In this document: in pieces, positions 57,585-64,000 of the stretch
Layout: each line of letters starts with the position of its first letter
Position numbering within the stretch: the stretch's first letter is position 1
From: Sphingopyxis sp. RIFCSPHIGHO2_12_FULL_65_19
GTDB lineage: Bacteria; Pseudomonadota; Alphaproteobacteria; Sphingomonadales; Sphingomonadaceae
Length of the DNA: 64,000 nucleotides
Reading direction: 5' to 3'
Assembly: GCF_001830555.1 (NCBI RefSeq)
Contig: NZ_MIAM01000049.1
Span: forward strand, 153,997 to 217,996
Translations under genes and position numbers: made by a program
Notes under the pieces: generated by a model
Seen by the model: only the letters and a program-made list of their open reading frames with translations
Databases searched by the model: none
Told to the model about the DNA's origin: nothing

Positions 57585-58853
57585 ATGCGCGTTTTGATCA
57601 CTCTGGTCCTGACGATTTCGCTTGTGTCCACCGCAATGGCCACGCGCCTGTTCGCGCAGATAGCGCTGCCACCGGTCCAGCTTCCCGACGCTTCGCGCAC
57701 GCTGCCCTCGCTGCCGAACCTCGGCGCCGAGCCGGTGATTGCCGTAGGTGACACCCTCGCGAAGGTGCGGCTCGACCGGATCACCACGCTGCTTCGCGAC
57801 AATCGCGACCGTATCGAGCCCGACCGCGAAGGGCAGCCCGCGGTGCGCGGCATTCTCGTCGCGACAGGCGTCGGCGACGCGATGGTCGCGCGCGCGGCGA
57901 AGGAGGGGTTCCGGCTGATCGACCGCGATCATATCGAAGGGCTCGATCTCGATATCGTCCGTTTCGCGGTTCCCGAAGGACGCAGCCTTGGCCGTGCGCA
58001 AAAACAGCTCGCCAAGCTACTTCCCGACGCCGAAATCGATGCCGACCATATCTATTTCGCGAGCGGTCCCGGCGGTGCGCTTCCTGCGCCCGCGCTGGCG
58101 ACAACCGCGTCATCCGGAAGGGCATCGCTCGGACTGATCGACGGCGGCGTTGCTCCGCATCCGTCGGTCGCAGGGCGCGTCGAGCAGCGCGGCTTTGCTG
58201 CTGGTGCGCCTTATGCGAGCCGCCATGGCACCGCGCTCGCGTCGCTACTGATCGGTAGTGGCCCGGTGCGGGGCTCGGCCCCGGGGCAAAACCTTCTCGC
58301 CGCCGACGTCTATGGCTCCGATCCGGCGGGCGGTAACGCCAGCGCTATCGCGCGCGCGCTCGGCTGGCTGGTTCAGCGCGGGGTCGCAGTGATAACGATC
58401 AGCCTTGTCGGACCCGATAACAAGCTGCTGGCAACCGCGATCACGCGCGCGCAGCAGCGCGGCATGCTGATCGTCGCGGCGGTCGGCAACGATGGCCCTG
58501 CCGCCCCACCCGCTTATCCGGCATCCTATAAGGGGGTGTTTGCTGTAACCGGTGTTGACGGCAAGAACCGCGTGCTTCCAGAGGCGGGCCGCGCGCTCCA
58601 TACCGACTTCGCCGCGCCCGGCGACGCGGTGCTCGCCGCGACCGGTGCCAACACAACAAATCGCCTGCGCGGCACATCTTTCGCCGCACCTCTGGTCGCA
58701 GGACGCCTCGCGCTCCGCTATCCGACTCCGGCGATAGACCGTATATCCCCAGCGGTCTCCGCGCTGGTTTTCGAAGCGCGCGACCTGGGCAAAACGGGCC
58801 GCGACAAGACTTACGGCCACGGGCTGATTTGCGGCGATTGCGGCGGCCGCTGA
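57585..58853 (+). CDS. Secreted S8-family (subtilisin-like) serine protease
   Basis: The ATG at 57585 follows AAGGAATTTCG and starts a signal peptide (MRVLITLVLTISLVSTAMATRLFAQ); the track's 91-codon extension is antisense to the sigma gene. The 422-residue product has an N-terminal domain of about 160 residues, then the catalytic triad Asp in LGLIDGG, His in SRHGTALASLL and Ser in GTSFAAPLVAG. The C-terminus ends GLICGDCGGR with two Cys. Regulation by the divergent ECF factor is likely. Confidence 0.9.
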   Translation: MRVLITLVLTISLVSTAMATRLFAQIALPPVQLPDASRTLPSLPNLGAEPVIAVGDTLAKVRLDRITTLLRDNRDRIEPDREGQPAVRGILVATGVGDAMVARAAKEGFRLIDRDHIEGLDLDIVRFAVPEGRSLGRAQKQLAKLLPDAEIDADHIYFASGPGGALPAPALATTASSGRASLGLIDGGVAPHPSVAGRVEQRGFAAGAPYASRHGTALASLLIGSGPVRGSAPGQNLLAADVYGSDPAGGNASAIARALGWLVQRGVAVITISLVGPDNKLLATAITRAQQRGMLIVAAVGNDGPAAPPAYPASYKGVFAVTGVDGKNRVLPEAGRALHTDFAAPGDAVLAATGANTTNRLRGTSFAAPLVAGRLALRYPTPAIDRISPAVSALVFEARDLGKTGRDKTYGHGLICGDCGGR

Positions 58854-58871
58854 TCCGCCGGAAACTTTCTC

Positions 58872-58902
58872 GGAAGAAATCCGAACGTCCTGTCGTTCTT
58901 CC
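58872..58902 (+). promoter_or_regulatory. Second GGAAG-N17-CGTT promoter, before the Gly-rich gene
   Basis: GGAAGAAA (58872-58879) and TCGTTCTTCC (58893-58902) repeat the ends and the exact 17-base spacing of the divergent element at 57486. It lies about 45 bases upstream of the next gene start, so it is a plausible ECF-dependent promoter. Confidence 0.62.
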
Positions 58903-58945
58903 TCCAGGCCCTCCCCTCCGGGCCGCAAGATGAAGGAGATGGACA

Positions 58946-59794
58946 ATGGCACATCGTATTTTCACCTCGGCTCTCGCGCTTGCCGCGTCGGCCATGGCAT
59001 TTTCGCCCCCCGCCACGGCGCAGCTGCTCGGCGGCAGCGGCGGACTTGGTGGTGGCCTTGGCGGAACGTTGGGCGGCACGCTCGGCAATCCGACCGGGCC
59101 GATCGGCGGCACCCTCGGCACCGCGAGCGACATCACCGGCTCGGGCCGCGGCGACGCCCAAGTCGATCGCCGCTCGGGCCGGGTCCAAGGCAAGGGCAAC
59201 GCCGATGCGAACGGCAACGGCTCGGCCAATGGCAATGCCGACCTGCTCGGCAGCCCCATCGGCGGCAACGCCAATGGCTCCGGCAGCGCCGCGGGCAGCG
59301 GCAGTCTCCACGCGCAGGCGGTTGGCACCGATTTCGTCGGCCAGACCGCCCGCGACGCCGTCGGCACCGCGCAAGGCACCGCATCGACCGCAACCGGCAC
59401 CGCGCGCGGTGCGGTCGGGACCGTCCGTGACCGGGCCGGCGGCGCGCTGTCAAACGTCTCAGGCAGTGCCAGCGGCGTCGGTTCAGTCGCGGGCGGCTTC
59501 CAGGGCAGCCTTGGCCAGCTCGCGGCCGCTGGCAGCGCCGCCGCCAGTGGTAACGGCATGTTCGCGGTGGCTCCCGGCATGCCCGTCACCGATCCGCGCG
59601 GCAAGGTGATCGGCCATGTCCAGGAACTGCGCCAGACCGGACGCGGCGTCGTGCAGGCGGTGACGGTCGAGGTCGGCAATCGCGTGGCGACGCTTCCCGC
59701 CGTAAGCTTTGCCGGCTCGGGCGATGTCCTCGTGACTGGCATGACCAAGGGCCAGCTCACGAAAGCGGCCGAGCACCAGGACGTCAGTGAATAA
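58946..59794 (+). CDS. Secreted Gly/Ala/Asn-rich protein with PRC-barrel-like C-terminus
   Basis: The 282-residue product has a signal peptide (MAHRIFTSALALAASAMAFSPPATAQ), then a low-complexity region of GG, GN and GT repeats (LGGSGGLGGGLGGTLGGTLG; GNADANGNGSANGNADLLG). The last 75 residues (MFAVAPGMPVTDPRGKVIGHVQELRQ ...) look like a PRC-barrel-type beta fold. It follows the S8 protease by about 90 bases and has its own promoter candidate. It could be a surface or envelope component and possibly a protease substrate; function unknown. Confidence 0.75.
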   Translation: MAHRIFTSALALAASAMAFSPPATAQLLGGSGGLGGGLGGTLGGTLGNPTGPIGGTLGTASDITGSGRGDAQVDRRSGRVQGKGNADANGNGSANGNADLLGSPIGGNANGSGSAAGSGSLHAQAVGTDFVGQTARDAVGTAQGTASTATGTARGAVGTVRDRAGGALSNVSGSASGVGSVAGGFQGSLGQLAAAGSAAASGNGMFAVAPGMPVTDPRGKVIGHVQELRQTGRGVVQAVTVEVGNRVATLPAVSFAGSGDVLVTGMTKGQLTKAAEHQDVSE

Positions 59795-59846
59795 TCGATC
59801 GAAAGGGGCGATCGGCGACGACCCCAATTGACGCCGATCGATCACT

Positions 59847-59877
59847 GGGCGGGCCGCCATGCGGCCCGCCCTCTTTG
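59847..59877 (+). terminator. Terminator after the Gly-rich gene
   Basis: A perfect 11-bp inverted repeat, GGGCGGGCCGC and GCGGCCCGCCC, with a 3-base loop and a TCTTTGTG tail. Confidence 0.8.
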
Positions 59878-59897
59878 TGCTCGCAGATGTCTATTGA

Positions 59898-59963
59898 TGG
59901 CCGATTGCGGCCTGACCGCTTTCAGGAGAGAATTTGCGAAAGCAGCCGTTCGCAAATTGCTCC
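59898..59963 (+). repeat. Intergenic repeat copy j with perfect 10-bp hairpin
   Basis: It begins TGGCCGATTGCGGCCTGACCG, then CTTTCAGGAGAG and an inverted pair AATTTGCGAA (59931-59940) and TTCGCAAATT (59949-59958) around AGCAGCCG. It lies between convergent genes. Confidence 0.7.
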
Positions 59964-60062
59964 CAGCGGCACGACCATATGATGCAGAAAGAAATGAGGC
60001 CGAGGTGACCAAAGTCGCCTCGACCTCATACCGAGCGTTTCGCCCTTCCGACGGGTCGCTAA

Positions 60063-63000
60063 TCAGAAGGCGATGCGCGCAGTTACCCTTGCACCATGGG
60101 AGTTGCGGTCCGATGCCAGCGTGCCGGTGTAAGCAGCGCCGAGATGAAACGAGCCCGTGGTATATTCAAATCCGGCTTCGACTTCGGCTGAGTTCTTCGG
60201 GATAGCCGTGCCAAGGATGCCGAACGTAGGTCCTCCGGCCGTGAACCGAGATGCAATCGGTGCGGCGCGGTCGTTGAACGCTCGGTTCCAGGCAGCCGAC
60301 ACATAAGGCTGGAAGCCTGGCTGACCGGCGTTTAATTGCGCACGCCCGCCAAGACTGACGAAGGTGGTCTTCTGATCGCCCTTCGCGACGGTCAGTGCCG
60401 CGTCGCCGCCGGTTTCAGCGAAAGCATCGCTGCCGGTATCGACATGCGCCAGTCGGGCAAAGGGTGTGATCGCCGTATTGCCCGTGACAATGTCGTAACC
60501 GATCTCGCCAAAGATCTGCAGCGTGTCAGCGTCCCGCTTCGACGAAAGCGTTTGAGCCAGCGGCGCGCCGTTGATCGCGCGGGTCGTATCGATGTCGTGC
60601 CAGGCATAGCTGACACCGATGGTGCCGCGCAGACCGCCTTCCGCGCCATAAGTGGCATGGGCCGCGATATATTTGCTTTCCACGTTTGCATGGTCATTGC
60701 GCCCGCCGAAGCGGAAGTCCGACCCGCCGATACCTGCCGAAAGCGCTGCAGCGAAGCCGCTACCGCCAAAACCGACGCCCGCGACCAGACCCTTGTGATC
60801 GGTGTCCATCGCGAAATTCCCGCGCGCCGCGTCAAATTCTCCCCAGCCGCCAAAAGCCGAGCCCCAAACGAACGCACCGCCCTCTTCGGGAGCCTTCATG
60901 CCAATCAAGGCATTACGCAGATGACGACTGTCGTCGGTCAGGCCGCTGATCGTGCTAGCCAGAATTTCGCCCGACAGGTCGCCGAAGCTCGCCTGTGCGG
61001 TCGCCGCATTCTGGACCAGCACCGCTTCGTACAGCGGATTGTCGACGCCAAGTGCCTGAACCGCGGCCGCCACGCTCGCTTGGTTAAAGCCCACCGCGAT
61101 ATCGGCGAAATCGATATCGTTGCGATAGAGCGACAGCGTCACCGAGTTGGTGCTGTAGCGCAGAAGCGGATCGAGGAAGGCGAGGTCGGTCGTCACCGAA
61201 CCGAACGTCCCTGTGATTCCCGCACCGCCTGTCAGAATTACATAGTCGGTGCGCGGGTTATAGTTGCCGTCCTCGGCCAAGACCGCCACGCTCGCCGTGC
61301 TGGCGATCGTCACAGCACCCGTCGCATCGAGGCGATCTGCGGCGCCCGCTGCGTTAACCTCGACTTCGTAGACCGAGCCTGCAGCGAAGGCGAGGTCGCC
61401 ATTCACGGTCAGCTGGCCGATCGAGTTGCCCGGCGCAATCGTCCCGCCGCTGGCGACTGTCGTCGATCCCACGGCGCCATTGCCGCCGAGCGTTCCGCCG
61501 CTGTTGACGGTCACCGGCGAGGCGATCGAACCGTTTACCGCGAGCGTGCCGCCGTTGACCGATGTCGGGCCCGTATAGCTGCTGTTTCCGGTGAGGTTGA
61601 GCGTGCCGGCGCCCTCTTTCACCAGGCTGCCCGTGCCCGAGATATCGCCGCCGAAAGCAGTGTTGCCAGATTGATCGACGGTGAGCTGGCTGTCGCCGAT
61701 CACGACGCTCGACCCCGCATCGCCTTCGAGACCGCCGATCGTCTGGTCCTTGCCCGTGATGTCGAGCGTGCCGCCTTCGCCTAGGTCGAATTCGGTACCC
61801 GGATCGATCGTGCCACCGATCCGCACCGAGCCGCCAAGGATGTTCGTCACCCCCTGGAAGGCATAGTCACCCATGAAGGTCAGCGCGCCGTCACCCATCT
61901 TGTCGAGGGTGCCGCTGCCCGAGAAGGCGCCGAGAAAATCATAATTGTCGGAACGATTGAAAACGAAGCGCCCGTCGTTGACGATATTGCCCGCGAAGCT
62001 GCCCTCGGTTCCGCCGGCGCCCAGCTCGAAGAAGCCGGTCCCTTCCGTCTTCACGTCACCCTGAAGCAGCCCGGTCAGGACGAGGCCGCCATTGGAAATG
62101 ACCGTTCCGCCAGTGTGCGCGATGTTGGCGGTGTCTACGGTAAACACGGCGTCGCCGATGAGCTGCAACTGCCCCGTCCCGTCGATGGTCAGGTCGGCCA
62201 GATCGGACACGACATCGTCGGTACCGAAGTTCAAGACGAGCAGGCCGTCAGTCCGAACCGAAGGGGTCAGGATCGGCGACGAAGTATCGCCCGCGCCCAG
62301 ATCAATTTCATTGACCTGCAGCGACGCACCGCTGGCGATCGAAACGCTATCGAATGCGCCGACCACGCCTGTGGTCGACCAATAGCCTGCCGCAACGTCG
62401 AGTGTCTCAAACCCGGTCGCTTCGGTAAGCTGCTGCGCCTCGGTCAGTTCAAGGACGTCCCCATCGAGCGTCAGGCTGTCGTTGCCGCCCCCTGCGTCAA
62501 CGGCGCCGGACATTACGCTACCGGTTCGCAAAGTGACACGATCGTCGAAACTGCCGAGCTGGACAGCGATCCCGCCTGAACCGGTGATCGTCCCTGCGTT
62601 GTCGAGGATGATCGCACCGCTGTCATCGCCCCATACGCCCCGACCGCCGCCCGTGATTGCGCCGGTGTTAACGAGCATTGCGGTCCCGAAATTACCGAGG
62701 ATGACGCCGTCGTTTGCACCAGAGATCGAGCCGCTATTGTTTACTTCGGCACTATCGAGGAAGCCCGCGACCGCAGCGCCAAAGGTCCCGCTTCCGGTGA
62801 TCGTGCCGCTATTGCTGATCGTGCCGGTCTGCGCGATATCTTGCGAGACCTGCAACCCTTCGACGACAGCGCCCGATGTTGCGCCAGTGATCGTTCCGCT
62901 ATTGGTGATCGTTGCGGTATCGGTGACGAGGACGACCGCGCCATAGCCGTTGGAGCCCGTGATCGTCCCCGTATTGGTGAGCATGCCGTCAAAGCCCGTT

Positions 63001-64000
63001 TCCTGGACAAGCCCTGCCCCGCGCTGGATAAGAACGCCGCCCGGCCCCTCACCGGTGACCTTGCCGGCGTTGTCGACCGCGCCGCCGGCCGACAGGATGA
63101 TCCCGAACCGCGTACCGCTGATGTCGCCGGTGGAACTGTTCGCAACGGTTCCGACATAGTTCGCCAGCGCCTGACCGTCATAGGGATAGATCGAGATGCC
63201 ATCGGCCAGCGCGCTGCCCTCGCCGCGGATAATGCCGCTGTTGCTCACGCTGCCGCCGCCAATCAGACGCACGCCATCGTTCGATTCGCCTCGGATCGTG
63301 CCGCTGTTCGTCACCTGCGTGCCGACCGCGATGCCGACGATATCGCCGATCGCCTCGTCGAACTGATAGGCGGTCGTGATGCCGGCGCCCGCACCTGTGA
63401 TCGTCCCGGTGTTGGTCACGCTCGACGACGCGGTGGTGATCGTGATGCCGGCGTCGGGCGCGGCGTCGAACCCGTCGTAACTGCCCTCGCCGCGGATCAC
63501 ACCGGCGTTGTTCACGGCAAGTGTGCCCGTCGCGAAGGAATAGATGCCCGACGTGCCGCCGGTGATCGTGCCCCCCTCGGCATTGGTGATCGTTACGTCC
63601 GCACGCGATCCCTGCGAGACGCCGGCGCCAAAATCGCTGCCGATCGTGCCGCTGTTCTCGAGCGTCGCGCTGGACATGTCGCTGCCGAAGCCAACCCCAT
63701 AGCCGTCGCCGCCACTGCCGCCGAGATTGCCAGTGCCGCGAATGTCGCCTGTGTTCACGACCTTGGCGGTCAATCCACTGCGATCCTCGCTTGGATCTGT
63801 ATTGAGGGCAGTCCCCTGGACATAGACGCCGCCATTAACGCCCTCGATTTCCCCGGCGTTCACGACCTCGCCACCGCCCGACAGGATGATTGCGAACCGC
63901 TGGCCCTCGATGCGGCCATTCTCATCGTTGGTGACGTGGGCCGAATAATCTTCGTTCGACTGGTCGACATGCGCAAACATCGAGATGCCATCCGTGCCCT
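60063..64000 (-). CDS. Autotransporter (type Va), C-terminal part, start outside window
   Basis: At least 1312 codons are open to the window edge. The ORF-track ATG at 63980 is internal: it lies inside a repeat unit (DGIS...RFAIILSGGGEVVNAG) that recurs downstream as DGIS...RFGIILSAGGAVDNAG. The passenger is a beta-helix built from many NTGTITG/NSGTI repeats, followed by PATR-type repeats (GTLNLTGNSSYTGPTSVNGGTLAVNG) and a C-terminal autotransporter barrel (about the last 280 residues, starting near GAFVWGSAFGGWGEF) ending RVTARIAF. It is probably a surface adhesin. Confidence 0.92.
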   Translation of the reverse strand, partial: GTDGISMFAHVDQSNEDYSAHVTNDENGRIEGQRFAIILSGGGEVVNAGEIEGVNGGVYVQGTALNTDPSEDRSGLTAKVVNTGDIRGTGNLGGSGGDGYGVGFGSDMSSATLENSGTIGSDFGAGVSQGSRADVTITNAEGGTITGGTSGIYSFATGTLAVNNAGVIRGEGSYDGFDAAPDAGITITTASSSVTNTGTITGAGAGITTAYQFDEAIGDIVGIAVGTQVTNSGTIRGESNDGVRLIGGGSVSNSGIIRGEGSALADGISIYPYDGQALANYVGTVANSSTGDISGTRFGIILSAGGAVDNAGKVTGEGPGGVLIQRGAGLVQETGFDGMLTNTGTITGSNGYGAVVLVTDTATITNSGTITGATSGAVVEGLQVSQDIAQTGTISNSGTITGSGTFGAAVAGFLDSAEVNNSGSISGANDGVILGNFGTAMLVNTGAITGGGRGVWGDDSGAIILDNAGTITGSGGIAVQLGSFDDRVTLRTGSVMSGAVDAGGGNDSLTLDGDVLELTEAQQLTEATGFETLDVAAGYWSTTGVVGAFDSVSIASGASLQVNEIDLGAGDTSSPILTPSVRTDGLLVLNFGTDDVVSDLADLTIDGTGQLQLIGDAVFTVDTANIAHTGGTVISNGGLVLTGLLQGDVKTEGTGFFELGAGGTEGSFAGNIVNDGRFVFNRSDNYDFLGAFSGSGTLDKMGDGALTFMGDYAFQGVTNILGGSVRIGGTIDPGTEFDLGEGGTLDITGKDQTIGGLEGDAGSSVVIGDSQLTVDQSGNTAFGGDISGTGSLVKEGAGTLNLTGNSSYTGPTSVNGGTLAVNGSIASPVTVNSGGTLGGNGAVGSTTVASGGTIAPGNSIGQLTVNGDLAFAAGSVYEVEVNAAGAADRLDATGAVTIASTASVAVLAEDGNYNPRTDYVILTGGAGITGTFGSVTTDLAFLDPLLRYSTNSVTLSLYRNDIDFADIAVGFNQASVAAAVQALGVDNPLYEAVLVQNAATAQASFGDLSGEILASTISGLTDDSRHLRNALIGMKAPEEGGAFVWGSAFGGWGEFDAARGNFAMDTDHKGLVAGVGFGGSGFAAALSAGIGGSDFRFGGRNDHANVESKYIAAHATYGAEGGLRGTIGVSYAWHDIDTTRAINGAPLAQTLSSKRDADTLQIFGEIGYDIVTGNTAITPFARLAHVDTGSDAFAETGGDAALTVAKGDQKTTFVSLGGRAQLNAGQPGFQPYVSAAWNRAFNDRAAPIASRFTAGGPTFGILGTAIPKNSAEVEAGFEYTTGSFHLGAAYTGTLASDRNSHGARVTARIAF

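Noticed and set aside
63980-63982. ATG at 63980 as autotransporter start
   Set aside because: The frame stays open to the window edge and the preceding residues (TDGIS) match an internal repeat unit.

Overview
The window is GC-rich, densely coded chromosomal DNA from an alphaproteobacterium, most likely a sphingomonad and plausibly Sphingopyxis. The support is the gene repertoire (large TonB-dependent receptors, HyuA/HyuB, NasS-NasT control of nitrate assimilation, an ECF sigma/anti-sigma pair, a 209-residue integrase) and a family of short intergenic repeats beginning near TGGCCGATTGCGG. The genus is an inference; there is no rRNA or tRNA gene to test it.

Layout. (1) 1-3045: an alpha/beta hydrolase cut by the window edge and an MFS exporter, divergent from a LysR regulator. 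(2) 3261-13538: a metal-resistance island with a His-rich periplasmic protein, a CzcCBA-type RND pump, a HupE/UreJ-like membrane protein, a membrane-anchored periplasmic protein, an MFS exporter with a His-rich tail, and a convergent ChrA chromate transporter. (3) 13890-22681: a hydantoinase/oxoprolinase-type module (HyuA, HyuB, amidohydrolase, a small overlapping ORF), divergent from a TonB receptor, an XRE-cupin regulator and a cupin; a DUF3422 protein follows. (4) 24151-30991: a second uptake and hydrolysis module with two class-C beta-lactamase-fold hydrolases, a TonB receptor, an M28-like protein and a GntR/FCD regulator. The palindrome ATTATCGATAAT lies upstream of both the receptor and one hydrolase. 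(5) 31199-35091: a small orphan gene, then ku and ligD for non-homologous end joining. (6) 35292-47656: nitrate assimilation, nasT-nasS, an RNA leader with a terminator, nitrate MFS, porin, nirB, nirD, nasA, SUMT, moeA-like and an unknown gene. Almost every junction overlaps or abuts. CobA-type SUMT supplies a siroheme precursor and MoeA supplies molybdenum cofactor, so the operon is functionally coherent.

(7) 48050-50273: a TPR-CHAT protein that loses its C-terminus just before an intergenic repeat, then a convergent tyrosine recombinase. (8) 50433-56117: a redox/electrophile-type accessory region with two LysR-SDR modules, a tautomerase, Ohr/OsmC, DUF2798, cupin and a DUF6130-like protein. 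(9) 56273-59794: anti-sigma and ECF sigma genes divergent from a secreted S8 protease, followed by a Gly-rich secreted protein. A self-complementary GGAAG-N17-CGTT element separates the divergent genes and a second copy precedes the Gly-rich gene. (10) 60063-64000: the C-terminal part of a large autotransporter whose start lies outside the window.

The most interesting signals are the symmetric ECF-type promoter, the intergenic repeat family that sits at nearly every module boundary, the ANTAR-controlled leader, the two TonB/hydrolase modules with their own putative operators, and the M28-like and SDR proteins that appear to lack canonical catalytic residues. All functional names rest on reading the translated sequence; no database search was run.
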